A DNA stretch of 64,000 nucleotides from assembly GCF_000238255.3 (NCBI RefSeq), contig NZ_CP011039.1:793001-857000 (forward strand), read 5' to 3'. A program made the position numbers and the translations under genes. The notes beneath the pieces are model-generated. The model saw nothing but the letters and a program-made list of their open reading frames with translations, was not told where the DNA came from and searched no databases. Shown here piece after piece: positions 50,944-59,908 of this stretch; position 1 is the stretch's first letter, and each line of letters starts with the position of its first letter. Source of the DNA: Pseudoalteromonas spongiae UST010723-006. GTDB lineage: Bacteria; Pseudomonadota; Gammaproteobacteria; Enterobacterales; Alteromonadaceae.

Positions 50944-50970
50944 TAAAGGGTTTTAGGCGGCCGCCGATAA
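50944..50970 (+). promoter_or_regulatory. Sigma-28 promoter for flagellin 3
   Basis: TAAA at 50944-50947, a 15-nt spacer and a perfect GCCGATAA at 50963-50970. The promoter and the leader up to the ATG are nearly the same as before flagellin 6 (54148-54258). Confidence 0.85.
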
Positions 50971-51054
50971 CGAAGATGGGACAGAAAACTATCTGTAGCT
51001 TACTCTCTCTCTTGCAACTGATAGTTCCTATGTTAATTATTATTGGAGGCTCTC

Positions 51055-51870
51055 ATGGCTTTAAGTGTTAACTCAAATATAATGTCTTTGAATTCTCAAA
51101 GACAACTCTCTCGTTCGAGTGAGGCATTATCAACATCATTCCAACGTTTATCGTCTGGTTTACGTGTAAACAGTGCGGCAGATGATGCGGCAGGTTTGCA
51201 AATTGGTACGCGTTTAAACTCGCAAGTACAAGGTTTAAACCAAGGTGCACGTAATGCAAACGATGGTATTTCACTATCGCAAACAGCAGAAGGTGCGTTG
51301 GAAGAAACCTCGAACATGCTGCAACGTATGCGTGTATTGGCAATTCAGTCAGCGAATGGTTCAAACACTGATTCGGATCGTGATGCACTGCAAAAAGAAT
51401 TCACAGAGCTATCTGCTGAGATTGATCGTGTTGCAAGTGATACGAGCTTTGGTGGTGTAAATATTTTAGATGGTACGTACGACACAGACTTCCAAGTTGG
51501 TGCTGATGCAAACCAGACTATTACGTTAAAAGTAACGACAAATATGAACTCAACAGGACTTGCGCTTTCTGATGACTCTATCAGTACTGCTGCAGGCGCA
51601 CAAACAGCTATAGGTGCACTAGATGATGCGTTGTCAACAGTGAACGGTGTACGTGCTGATCTTGGTGCGAAGCAAAACCGTTTTAGTTCGACTATTCGTA
51701 ACTTAAACAACGTAGCAGAAAATGTAGCAGCGTCTAAGTCACGTATCATGGATACAGACTTTGCAGCAGAAAGTGCGGCATTGGCGCGTAACCAAGTATT
51801 ACAACAGGCTTCAAGCTCAATGTTAGCGCAGGCTAACCAGCAGCCGCAAATTGCGTTGTCATTGCTGTAA
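51055..51870 (+). CDS. Flagellin 3
   Basis: Filament subunit of 271 residues, flank class II: start [20 protein letters not shown] with [24 protein letters not shown], and end SLL. The middle is type A ([33 protein letters not shown]), like copies 1, 2 and 4. ATG 51055 is preceded by GGAGG; a TTG 12 nt earlier would include that site. Its promoter has the full sigma-28 consensus. Confidence 0.96.
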   Translation: MALSVNSNIMSLNSQRQLSRSSEALSTSFQRLSSGLRVNSAADDAAGLQIGTRLNSQVQGLNQGARNANDGISLSQTAEGALEETSNMLQRMRVLAIQSANGSNTDSDRDALQKEFTELSAEIDRVASDTSFGGVNILDGTYDTDFQVGADANQTITLKVTTNMNSTGLALSDDSISTAAGAQTAIGALDDALSTVNGVRADLGAKQNRFSSTIRNLNNVAENVAASKSRIMDTDFAAESAALARNQVLQQASSSMLAQANQQPQIALSLL

Positions 51871-51893
51871 TAAATAGTAATCGTAATGCTTTT

Positions 51894-51923
51894 TATAGAT
51901 CACACTGAGTGGTGTGATCTATA
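51894..51923 (+). terminator. Hairpin after flagellin 3
   Basis: A perfect 12-bp stem (51894-51905 with 51912-51923) with a 6-nt loop, 24 nt after the stop. Only a mixed A/T tract follows, so termination may be weak or Rho-assisted. Confidence 0.6.
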
Positions 51924-52118
51924 AATATTTGACTGAATAATATCCCTCCCATATAGCGTATTCATAGAGCCCAAACTAAACAATTACACCTCTAAACTAG
52001 AATAATCAGAACGAATCATGCTTCAAAATTAAAAGCATTTTGTGATTAAATTATTAAAGTAACTCTTTGTTTATTTGTTGGTTATTTTTCTTCTAGTGGC
52101 TTACTTGTAAAAATTGAT

Positions 52119-52145
52119 TAAAGAATCTTTTTGACGTGTCGATAT
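52119..52145 (+). promoter_or_regulatory. Sigma-28 promoter for flagellin 4
   Basis: TAAA at 52119-52122, a 15-nt spacer of different sequence from that of flagellin 2, and GTCGATAT at 52138-52145. The near-identity with the flagellin 2 region starts at this -10 element. Confidence 0.75.
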
Positions 52146-53020
52146 CTTAATCAAACGAGTTGTTTGGCGGTAAATACCGCAGATAGAAGAGGGCGAGAAT
52201 CATGGCTTTATATGTAAATTCAAACATCACATCATTGAACGCACAGCGTCAATTATCAAATTCGACAAATGCGTTAAGCACGTCTTTTCAGCGTTTATCA
52301 TCAGGTTTACGTGTTAACAGTGCAGCGGACGATGCAGCAGGTCTTCAAATTGGTACACGTTTACAATCGCAAGTAAATGGTGCAAATCAAGGCGCACGTA
52401 ACGCGAATGATGGTATTTCACTAGCTCAAACAGCAGAAGGTGCACTAGAAGAAACGTCAAATATGTTGCAACGTATGCGTGTTTTATCGATTCAATCGGC
52501 GAATGGTTCAAACACAGACTCAGACCGTGATGCACTACAAAAAGAGTTTGCTGAATTATCGGCAGAGATAGACCGTGTAGCAAGTGATACAACGTTTGGT
52601 GGTGTAAACATCTTAAATGGTACTTACGATACAGACTATCAAGTAGGGCCAGATGCTAACCAAACGATTCAGGTGAAAATTACCACCAACATGAACTCAA
52701 CGGGTCTTGCACTTTCAGATGATTCAATTAGTACAGCAGCAGGTGCGCAAACAGCGATTACAGCACTAGATGATGCTTTATCAATCGTAAATGGTGTACG
52801 AGCTGACTTAGGTGCGAAGCAAAACCGTTTTAGTTCGACTATTCGTAACTTAAACAATGTTTCAGAAAACGTATCGGCGTCGAAATCACGCATAATGGAT
52901 ACAGACTTTGCGGCGGAGAGTGCAGGTCTTGCACGTAACCAGGTGCTACAACAAGCATCAAGCTCAATGTTAGCCCAGGCAAATCAACAGCCACAAATCG
53001 CATTATCCCTAATTGGTTAA
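52138..53020 (+). repeat. Duplicated unit: leader plus flagellin 4 (copy B)
   Basis: Second copy of the unit at 49966-50848. The left edge coincides with the promoter -10 and the right edge fades within the 3' flank. The separate -35 half and different terminator show that the two promoters keep independent upstream DNA. Confidence 0.9.
52202..53020 (+). CDS. Flagellin 4 (identical to flagellin 2)
   Basis: Filament subunit of 272 residues, the same protein as flagellin 2, differing only by synonymous base changes. Flank class I with type A middle. Because promoter -10 and leader are shared with copy 2, the pair probably keeps identity by gene conversion or is a very recent duplication. The extra copy would raise dosage of one subunit. 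Confidence 0.96.
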   Translation: MALYVNSNITSLNAQRQLSNSTNALSTSFQRLSSGLRVNSAADDAAGLQIGTRLQSQVNGANQGARNANDGISLAQTAEGALEETSNMLQRMRVLSIQSANGSNTDSDRDALQKEFAELSAEIDRVASDTTFGGVNILNGTYDTDYQVGPDANQTIQVKITTNMNSTGLALSDDSISTAAGAQTAITALDDALSIVNGVRADLGAKQNRFSSTIRNLNNVSENVSASKSRIMDTDFAAESAGLARNQVLQQASSSMLAQANQQPQIALSLIG

Positions 53021-53064
53021 CACTCTCTCCTAGTAAATCAAGTTAGTACTCCCTCTCTCATAAG

Positions 53065-53088
53065 AGCAGCCATTTGGCTGCTTTTTTT
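53065..53088 (+). terminator. Intrinsic terminator after flagellin 4
   Basis: A 7-bp stem (53065-53071 with 53076-53082), ATTT loop and a T-run to 53088. Confidence 0.85.
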
Positions 53089-53130
53089 ATTGTGTGATTT
53101 AAAAAAGTACAAAAAATTACAGGTTTTTTC

Positions 53131-53157
53131 TAAAGAAATTACTCCCACTGTCGATAT
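53131..53157 (+). promoter_or_regulatory. Sigma-28 promoter for flagellin 5
   Basis: TAAA at 53131-53134, a 15-nt spacer and GTCGATAT at 53150-53157. The leader downstream differs from those of copies 2 and 4. Confidence 0.75.
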
Positions 53158-53231
53158 AGTTTTTAGTTAAAGAAATTAATTAGATAACAGTTCTTTTTAG
53201 CATAATTGCTTAGAACTAGAGGGTGAACATT

Positions 53232-54050
53232 ATGGCTTTATATGTAAATTCAAACGTCACATCATTGAACGCACAGCGTCAATTATCGAATTCAACAAAT
53301 GCGTTAAGCACGTCCTTCCAACGGCTGTCATCTGGTTTACGTGTTAACAGTGCAGCAGATGATGCGGCCGGTCTTCAAATTGGTACACGTTTACAGTCGC
53401 AAGTAAATGGTGCAAACCAAGGCGCACGTAATGCAAACGATGGTATTTCACTATCGCAAACAGCGGAAGGTGCACTAGAAGAAACCTCGAACATGCTGCA
53501 GCGTATGCGTGTTCTGGCAATTCAATCAGCGAATGGTTCAAATACAGCATCAGATCGTGCAGCACTGCAAAAAGAGTTTTCTGAGCTATCGAGTGAAATT
53601 GACCGTGTAGCAAGTGATACAACGTTTGGTGGTGTAAATATTTTAGATGGAACATTTACAGCTGATTTCCAGGTTGGTCCAGATGCGAACCAAGTGATCA
53701 ATGTCGCTATCGCAACAAGTATGGGGGCAACAGGTTTAGCTGTAAACGATGACACAATTGCGACTGCATCTCAGGCTCAGACAGCGATTACCGCAATTGA
53801 TGACGCTTTGTCTACGGTAAATGGTATACGTGCAGATCTCGGTGCGAAGCAAAACCGTTTTAGCTCGACTATTCGTAACTTGAATAATATTTCTGAAAAT
53901 GTGTCAGCGTCTAAGTCACGTATTTTAGATACGGACTTTGCGGCTGAAAGTGCAAGTCTTGCGCGTAACCAGGTGTTACAACAAGCATCGAGCTCAATGT
54001 TAGCTCAGGCAAATCAACAGCCTCAGATAGCATTGTCGCTAATTGGTTAA
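53232..54050 (+). CDS. Flagellin 5
   Basis: Filament subunit of 272 residues. Ends are flank class I (ALYVNSNVTSLNAQRQLSN, SENVSASKS, terminal SLIG), but the middle is type B ([45 protein letters not shown]), shared with flagellin 6 rather than with 2 and 4. It has SRILDTD where the others have SRIMDTD. ATG 53232 is favoured over a GTG 9 nt upstream, which overlaps the AGGG ribosome-binding site. Confidence 0.95.
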   Translation: MALYVNSNVTSLNAQRQLSNSTNALSTSFQRLSSGLRVNSAADDAAGLQIGTRLQSQVNGANQGARNANDGISLSQTAEGALEETSNMLQRMRVLAIQSANGSNTASDRAALQKEFSELSSEIDRVASDTTFGGVNILDGTFTADFQVGPDANQVINVAIATSMGATGLAVNDDTIATASQAQTAITAIDDALSTVNGIRADLGAKQNRFSSTIRNLNNISENVSASKSRILDTDFAAESASLARNQVLQQASSSMLAQANQQPQIALSLIG

Positions 54051-54092
54051 TACTCTCTCCTAGTTAATCAAGTTAGTACTCCCTCTCATAAA

Positions 54093-54118
54093 AAAAAGCG
54101 GCCTAATGGCCGCTTTTT
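54093..54118 (+). terminator. Intrinsic terminator after flagellin 5
   Basis: An 11-bp stem (54093-54103 with 54108-54118), TAAT loop, A-run before and T-run after. Confidence 0.87.
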
Positions 54119-54147
54119 ACTTTTTGTTAAAAAGTTTAAAAAAAAGC

Positions 54148-54174
54148 TAAAGGGTTTTAGACGGGCGCCGATAA
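54148..54174 (+). promoter_or_regulatory. Sigma-28 promoter for flagellin 6
   Basis: TAAA at 54148-54151, a 15-nt spacer and GCCGATAA at 54167-54174, in a leader nearly identical to that of flagellin 3. Confidence 0.85.
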
Positions 54175-54258
54175 CGAAGATGGGACAGAAAACTATCTGT
54201 AGCTTACTCTCTCTCTTGCTACTGATAGTTCCTATGTTAATTATTATTGGAGGCTCTC

Positions 54259-55074
54259 ATGGCTTTAAGTGTTAACTCAAATATAATGTCTTTGAATTCT
54301 CAAAGACAACTCTCTCGTTCGAGCGAGGCATTATCAACATCATTCCAGCGTTTATCGTCTGGTTTACGTGTAAACAGTGCAGCAGATGATGCGGCTGGCT
54401 TACAAATTGGTACGCGTTTAAACGCGCAGGTACAAGGTTTAAACCAAGGTGCACGTAATGCAAACGATGGTATTTCACTATCGCAAACAGCAGAAGGTGC
54501 GTTAGAAGAAACCTCAAATATGTTGCAACGTATGCGTGTATTGGCAATTCAATCAGCGAATGGTTCAAATACAGCATCTGACCGCGCAGCACTGCAAAAA
54601 GAATTTTCTGAACTGTCGAGCGAGATTGACCGCGTTGCTACAGATACGAGCTTTGGTGGTGTGAATATCTTAGATGGTTCATTTACCGCAGCGTTCCAAG
54701 TGGGTGCAGACGCAAGTCAAACGATTACAGTAAGTATTGGTACTAGTATGGGCGCAACAGGCCTTGCATTAAATGATGATACTATTGCAACAGCCTCACA
54801 AGCTCAAACAGCAATTACCGCTCTTGATGATGCGTTGTCAACAGTGAACGGTGTACGTGCTGATCTTGGTGCGAAACAAAACCGTTTTAGTTCGACTATT
54901 CGTAATTTAAACAACGTAGCAGAAAATGTAGCAGCGTCTAAGTCACGTATTATGGATACAGACTTTGCAGCAGAAAGTGCGGCATTGGCGCGTAACCAAG
55001 TATTACAACAGGCTTCAAGCTCAATGCTAGCGCAGGCTAATCAGCAGCCGCAAATAGCGTTGTCACTGCTGTAA
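54259..55074 (+). CDS. Flagellin 6
   Basis: Filament subunit of 271 residues. Ends are flank class II, as in flagellin 3 ([29 protein letters not shown], terminal SLL), while the middle is type B ([45 protein letters not shown]), as in flagellin 5. ATG 54259 is preceded by GGAGG. With flagellin 5 it repeats the class I / class II pairing of copies 2 and 3. Confidence 0.96.
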   Translation: MALSVNSNIMSLNSQRQLSRSSEALSTSFQRLSSGLRVNSAADDAAGLQIGTRLNAQVQGLNQGARNANDGISLSQTAEGALEETSNMLQRMRVLAIQSANGSNTASDRAALQKEFSELSSEIDRVATDTSFGGVNILDGSFTAAFQVGADASQTITVSIGTSMGATGLALNDDTIATASQAQTAITALDDALSTVNGVRADLGAKQNRFSSTIRNLNNVAENVAASKSRIMDTDFAAESAALARNQVLQQASSSMLAQANQQPQIALSLL

Positions 55075-55079
55075 TTCAG

Positions 55080-55105
55080 GTAAAGTGAGGTAGCTTTCAC
55101 TTTAC
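55080..55105 (+). terminator. Hairpin after flagellin 6
   Basis: A 9-bp stem (55080-55088 with 55097-55105) begins 5 nt after the stop. No T-run follows, so it may allow some read-through into flaG. Confidence 0.45.
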
Positions 55106-55184
55106 AGAAATGTAAGTAAGCTTTAAGCACGTTATAGGACTATAATTGTGTTTAAAGCTGCTCATTCCAAATTTTGGAGTTGCT

Positions 55185-55586
55185 ATGAATTTAAGTGATA
55201 TTTCAATGACGGCCAATCCAATCCGTGACCCTGTAGATGCCGTTAATCAAGATACAATGGTCAAGCCTAAAAATGATGTTGAGGCTAAGGATAAAAGTGT
55301 TATCGAAGAGGTACCGACACCTCTATCTGATGACGAATTGGCGCAAACCTTGCTTGAAACTATTGATAAAGTAAGGCAATTTGCTCAATTGCAATCAAAA
55401 AATGTAGATTTTTCAATCGAACGTTTTGATGGGCTATCAGTGGTTGTGGTCTCTGATTCACAAACACAGGAAGTGTTAAGGCAGATCCCATCAGAAGAAA
55501 TGATTGAAGTATCGAAAAAGATTGAACAGTTGCAAACAGAAATCCTAGGCGCGAGCTCAGGTATGTTATTTGATAAAAAAGTGTAA
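55185..55586 (+). CDS. flaG: Flagellar protein FlaG
   Basis: Small FlaG-family protein; in Vibrio and Pseudomonas it affects filament length. The 133 residues have a variable charged N-terminal half and the conserved C-terminal FlaG core (SKNVDFSIERFDGLSVVVV, DSQTQEVLRQIPSEEMI). ATG 55185 has TTGGAG upstream; earlier in-frame starts lack a ribosome site. It leads the flaG-fliD-fliS-fliT run. Confidence 0.92.
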   Translation: MNLSDISMTANPIRDPVDAVNQDTMVKPKNDVEAKDKSVIEEVPTPLSDDELAQTLLETIDKVRQFAQLQSKNVDFSIERFDGLSVVVVSDSQTQEVLRQIPSEEMIEVSKKIEQLQTEILGASSGMLFDKKV

Positions 55587-55598
55587 TTGAGGTGATTT

Positions 55599-56996
55599 AT
55601 GGCTGGTATTACAGCGGCAGGTGTTGGCTCAGGTCTTGATCTCGAAACGATAATAAAAACAACGCTTCTTGCTGAAAAGACGCCTAAAGAGCAACAATTA
55701 AATAAACGTGAAATTCAATATGCAACTGAGCTATCAGGTGTTGGTACGTTTAAATCGGCGTTAGACAACTTTAATTCTGCTTTGGCTGAACTAGCTAAAG
55801 AAGAAACCTTTACTGCACGCACGGTGAGTTTTAAAAACGGCCTTGAAGAAGATAAGCAGGCGTTTGAGATTTTTGCTAGTTCGACTGTTCAATCGGGTGA
55901 GTTTGCCATTGAAGTGCAGGCTCTTGCTCAAGGCTCAAAACTTGAATCTGCTGCGTTAGGTAGTGCGACAGATCCGGTAGGAAGTGGCAACTTGACATTT
56001 GCAGCAGGCGGAAACAGTTTTTCGATTGCAGTTGATGCGGCTGACACTTTAGAAGATATTCGTGAGAAAATTAATGCTGCAGGCGATAATTTTGGTGTAA
56101 GTGCCAACATTATTAACTCAGATGCCGGTGCTGTTCTCACATTTAACTCAGACGTGACCGGTGACGGTAATTCACTTACAGTAACTGCGGATGATGATTC
56201 GCTTGCTTCAATTGCAACATCTGCACCTACAGCCGCAGCAGGTCTTACAGAGACGCAAGCCGCGGGAAATGCACGAGCATTGATAAATGGCCAGCTTGTC
56301 ACTGATAGTGATAATAAGTTATCAGATAAAATTCAGGGCACGGTCATAACTCTTAAAGAAACAACAACAGGTGCAGAAACGGTTACCATTGGTGTTGACC
56401 AATCTGAAGCAAAGGAAAAACTGAAAGGGTTTGTTGATGCATATAACGAACTTAAATCACAGTTAGACGGACTATCTGATCCTGAAAATGGATTACTTGC
56501 AGCTGATGGCAGTATTCGAATTGTGGAACAGCAATTGCAGAGAATGTTTACAGGTGAAATATCTGGTACAAATACTAATGTTAAATCACTTTATGATTTA
56601 GGTATTACCTTTGACCGTGAAGGTAAAATGGAAATTTCCAGTATTGCACTGGGAACTAATCCAAGTGGCACAGAACGTTTTGAGTCAGCCTTATCTGATA
56701 ATTTTTCAGAAGTTCAAAGTTTATTTGTTGGTGATACAGGTCTTGGTAAGCAGGTTAACGATTATGTTGAATTGTTTACTGGTAAAAAGGGCTCGCTAGT
56801 TGAACGTGAGACCACATTAAACGAATCAATGGAAGACATTACGATAGAGCGAGAAAAACTGGAAGTCAGGCTCGATGAGTTAGAAGCGTCGTTGCGAAGC
56901 CAATATGCAGCCCTAGATCGCGTTATGGCTCAGTATCAAGTGGCAGGTTCGTATATAGCAAATATATTACCTGTTACAAAAAGCAGTAAAGATTAA
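55599..56996 (+). CDS. fliD: Filament cap protein FliD (HAP2)
   Basis: Pentameric or hexameric cap that folds exported flagellin at the filament tip. The 465 residues start with the typical AGVGSGLDLETIIKTTL, have a beta-rich middle (about 70-300) including the flagellin-IN-like segment DTLEDIREKINAA, and end in long helices (EDITIEREKLEVRLDELEASL) forming the C-terminal coiled coil. 12 nt after flaG. Confidence 0.95.
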   Translation: MAGITAAGVGSGLDLETIIKTTLLAEKTPKEQQLNKREIQYATELSGVGTFKSALDNFNSALAELAKEETFTARTVSFKNGLEEDKQAFEIFASSTVQSGEFAIEVQALAQGSKLESAALGSATDPVGSGNLTFAAGGNSFSIAVDAADTLEDIREKINAAGDNFGVSANIINSDAGAVLTFNSDVTGDGNSLTVTADDDSLASIATSAPTAAAGLTETQAAGNARALINGQLVTDSDNKLSDKIQGTVITLKETTTGAETVTIGVDQSEAKEKLKGFVDAYNELKSQLDGLSDPENGLLAADGSIRIVEQQLQRMFTGEISGTNTNVKSLYDLGITFDREGKMEISSIALGTNPSGTERFESALSDNFSEVQSLFVGDTGLGKQVNDYVELFTGKKGSLVERETTLNESMEDITIEREKLEVRLDELEASLRSQYAALDRVMAQYQVAGSYIANILPVTKSSKD

Positions 56997-57005
56997 GAGG
57001 AAAGT

Positions 57006-57428
57006 ATGGTTAATCATCAGGTCAATAAATACAAGAAAGCGCAAAATGAGCTGTCATTGCTTGCAGCTAATCCGTATGAAATTATTCAAGTGTTAATGAA
57101 AGAACTGATGACACAGTTGTATATTGCGAAAGCAAGCATTGATCGTGCAGACATCGAAGCGCGCTCGCAGGCCATTAATAAATCGATTGATTTGATTGGT
57201 GGCCTCAAAGGTGGACTAAACATGGAAGCAGGTGGAGAGATTGCTGATAATCTTAACAATTTATATGACTATATGGTTATTCGTTTAAGTGAGGCAAACT
57301 TGAATAGCTCAGCGGATATGGTGGAAGAAGTGAAAAACCTATTTTTACCTATCAAGCAGGCGTGGGATGGGATCAGCGAAGAAGATAAACAAAAGGGATT
57401 CCAGTTAATTGCAGAACATAAGCAGTAA
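57006..57428 (+). CDS. fliS: Flagellin export chaperone FliS
   Basis: Binds the C-terminus of flagellin before export. The 140-residue helical protein has the family pattern ANPYEIIQVLMKELMTQLYIAK near the N-terminus, then GGLKGGLNMEAGGEIADNL and LYDYMVIRLSEANL. 9 nt after fliD. With six flagellins upstream its clients are clear. Confidence 0.95.
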   Translation: MVNHQVNKYKKAQNELSLLAANPYEIIQVLMKELMTQLYIAKASIDRADIEARSQAINKSIDLIGGLKGGLNMEAGGEIADNLNNLYDYMVIRLSEANLNSSADMVEEVKNLFLPIKQAWDGISEEDKQKGFQLIAEHKQ

Positions 57429-57436
57429 TCTAAGCT

Positions 57437-57766
57437 ATGGATGAACGACAATTAATTGACGCTTTGACAAAGGTAAATACTTTATCTCAAGATATAAAAA
57501 CAGCCCTTTACGATAGAAATATAACTTATGCTGAATCTGTGTTGGTTGAGCGTTCAATTCTGCTCAAGACTATCCCCCCATTAGAATCACTCACAATTTC
57601 AAATAATGTACTTGAACAAGCAGTTGAAATGCTGAATGAAGTTGAACATATTGATAGTGTTGGCTTAAAAAATGCTTCTAATCAGAAAAAAGAGATTCAA
57701 ACTAAGTTAAGTGCTGGCGTGAAAGCGCAAAAAGCAATCTTAACGTACCTAGACCACAAGGTGTAA
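57437..57766 (+). CDS. fliT: FliT-like / FlaI-like flagellar chaperone
   Basis: An all-helical protein of 109 residues, 8 nt after fliS. The position is that of fliT (chaperone for FliD, also a regulator in enterobacteria) or of flaI in Vibrio. Sequence conservation in this family is very low, and I recognise it mainly by size, helical content and place, not by a motif. Confidence 0.6.
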   Translation: MDERQLIDALTKVNTLSQDIKTALYDRNITYAESVLVERSILLKTIPPLESLTISNNVLEQAVEMLNEVEHIDSVGLKNASNQKKEIQTKLSAGVKAQKAILTYLDHKV

Positions 57767-57779
57767 AGGGCTTTTATAA

Positions 57780-59903
57780 ATGAAAGATAGTTTAGATAAA
57801 AATATCCAAGCACAAATTGAGCGATTAGAAGGTGTTCAAAAAGTATTGCAAAAGAGGGTAAAGCTCGAGCGCGAACTGCAATCACTTTCCGATAATTTTA
57901 TGTCTCCTGATTTCGATCTCGAGGCGCGCTTTCAAAGCAATATGAACTCCTTTTTGAGTTTTTACCCAGATATTTACCATAGCTTTTTAAATTATAAGCT
58001 TGAACGATACGAATTACGCTTTGATGAAGAGTTCGGTGTCAATATATTTGATACACAAACAAATAAGTACATGTATGCAGAAAACGTGTTTAAAAGCTCT
58101 TATTTACAATACAAGCGATTTAAAAGTGAACCGCAATATATTAAGAATAACTTCGCGGAACGAGAAGAAAAAATTGATCGCTTTTTACATACTAGGTATT
58201 TAAAAAAACTTACTAAGTTTTATCTAGAAGGGCTGGAAGAAGAAGAGTTGGATAAGCTGCCAAATACTATTTCGTCAATGCTTATATTTGGTATTGGTGC
58301 TGGTAGCCATATCGAGGCAATGCTTGAAGAACATCGCGTTAAAAACTTGTACCTTTACGAACCACATTTGGATTTATTTTATTTAAGCTTATTTTTAACA
58401 GATTGGACAAAAATTTTAGAACAATTAAATGCCGATGAAGCTCAATTGCATTTAAGCTTGGGTGAGGCTGAAAGTGATAAAGAGTTAGTTAAAGAAATTG
58501 CAGATGTGTTTATTAAAATAGGGCGATTTCATGCGGCTCACTCTTATATTTATGTTCATTATACCGATAAAATATTAACAGAGGCCGTTGCCGAGGTAAC
58601 AAAGCGCTTTCATGAAAATATGCTTGGCTTTGGCTTTTATGATGACGCTTTGATGAGTGTTGGGCATTTTTACTACAATATGAAAAATTCGGTGCCTTTA
58701 TTAAAAAGTGGTCCGCTTGAAAGCTTAAAACAAGTCCCTGTTTTCTTAGTAGCGAATGGCCCATCACTAGATAATGACATAGAAGTGGTGCGAGCCATGC
58801 AAAATCACGCAATCATTATTAGGTGTGGTTCCGCAATCGGTGCATTGCATAAATATCAAATTACACCAGACTTTCATTGTGAAATGGAACGCTGTTTAAT
58901 TACGAAAACGGTTATTGATGCAGTTGATGATCCCGAATACGTTAAATCAATTAATCTGCTGGCACTAAATACAGTACAGCCCGAAGTTTTTCCGTTATTT
59001 AAACGCTCAATTCAAGCAATGAAGACGGGTGAGGCGGGAACTGCTTTATATATACAAAATAAAGAATCAAATCCGAGCAGTTTAGCGTACTTAAATTATT
59101 GTAACCCTACAGTGTCAAATTGTGCATTAGCATTTGTTGAAAAGATGGGGTTTGAAAATGTTTATTTGTTTGGTGTTGATATGGGCTATGTAGGTTCACA
59201 ACATCACTCAAAAAAGAGTATCTATTATAGTACTGACTCAGGCAGTGATCGTAAACTTTATGATGCGTCGGGCTCTGAATTGCAAGTTGCGGGTAACTTT
59301 GTTGACACGGTTAACACTGACTTAATCTATAACTATTCTAGAATGGTTATAGAAGAGTTTCTTAGATTACAGCCTCATTTAAATGTAGTTAACTGCAGCA
59401 ACGGTGCGAACATTAAAGGCACTCAAGGAATACATTCGCGAGATCTACCTGAACTAAAAGAACTTGATAAAAACACAATTGTTGAGAGTATATTCTCTAA
59501 GCTCACAAAGCCAATTTCAGATACAGATCTGAAAACATTTGAGAATAATTTACAGCAAGAGATGTTTGCAGATTTATGTGATCTCATTGTTGAAAAGTTT
59601 GATGAAATACCAGATTCAAAAGATGCCGCAATTGCTGTTTTAGAAGAGCAATTACAACGATTAGAAGGTTTTAACGCTAGTAATGTATCTCATTTTAACG
59701 ATTTACTCCGTGGCAGTTTATTACATACGCACTCTGTGCTTTTGAACATTTTAAATTCATACAACAGTGAGCAAGAAAGTTTACAGCGTTTCACTGAAGC
59801 AGGAAAAATTGTTCAAGAATATGTACTTGAAATGAAAAAAGAATATTTAGAAAGTCCATTTAAAATTGATCTTGTCGATGATTCTCACATTTGGATAGAG
59901 TAA
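57780..59903 (+). CDS. Maf-type flagellin glycosyltransferase
   Basis: Motility accessory factor, which in Aeromonas, Campylobacter and Helicobacter transfers a nonulosonic acid (pseudaminic or legionaminic) to flagellin serines or threonines. The 707 residues have an N-terminal variable domain (about 1-290, with GIGAGSHIEAML and LYLYEPHLDLFYLSLFL), the central DUF115 domain with the VANGPSLDND loop near 324 and the LFGVDMGY motif near 463, and a helical C-terminal part. It follows the fliT-like gene by 13 nt and precedes pseG, so it is very likely co-expressed with the filament export genes. Confidence 0.9.
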   Translation: MKDSLDKNIQAQIERLEGVQKVLQKRVKLERELQSLSDNFMSPDFDLEARFQSNMNSFLSFYPDIYHSFLNYKLERYELRFDEEFGVNIFDTQTNKYMYAENVFKSSYLQYKRFKSEPQYIKNNFAEREEKIDRFLHTRYLKKLTKFYLEGLEEEELDKLPNTISSMLIFGIGAGSHIEAMLEEHRVKNLYLYEPHLDLFYLSLFLTDWTKILEQLNADEAQLHLSLGEAESDKELVKEIADVFIKIGRFHAAHSYIYVHYTDKILTEAVAEVTKRFHENMLGFGFYDDALMSVGHFYYNMKNSVPLLKSGPLESLKQVPVFLVANGPSLDNDIEVVRAMQNHAIIIRCGSAIGALHKYQITPDFHCEMERCLITKTVIDAVDDPEYVKSINLLALNTVQPEVFPLFKRSIQAMKTGEAGTALYIQNKESNPSSLAYLNYCNPTVSNCALAFVEKMGFENVYLFGVDMGYVGSQHHSKKSIYYSTDSGSDRKLYDASGSELQVAGNFVDTVNTDLIYNYSRMVIEEFLRLQPHLNVVNCSNGANIKGTQGIHSRDLPELKELDKNTIVESIFSKLTKPISDTDLKTFENNLQQEMFADLCDLIVEKFDEIPDSKDAAIAVLEEQLQRLEGFNASNVSHFNDLLRGSLLHTHSVLLNILNSYNSEQESLQRFTEAGKIVQEYVLEMKKEYLESPFKIDLVDDSHIWIE

Positions 59904-59908
59904 ATATT

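Larger units (their letters stand above)
51871..52201 (+). other. Intergenic region between flagellins 3 and 4
   Basis: These 331 non-coding bases hold a hairpin right after flagellin 3, about 195 AT-rich bases with no recognisable element, then the sigma-28 promoter and leader of flagellin 4. It is the longest gap in the flagellin array. The AT-rich part has no counterpart at the other five genes and may mark an insertion boundary of the duplicated unit. Confidence 0.6.

Noticed and set aside
51096..51749. Long minus-strand ORFs across the flagellin genes
   Set aside because: They recur at the same place in each flagellin copy because the coding sequence repeats; they have no ribosome sites and unnatural composition.
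55141..55146. Perfect TATAAT upstream of flaG
   Set aside because: No acceptable -35 hexamer lies 16-18 nt upstream, and neither sigma-28 nor sigma-54 elements are present, so I do not call a promoter.
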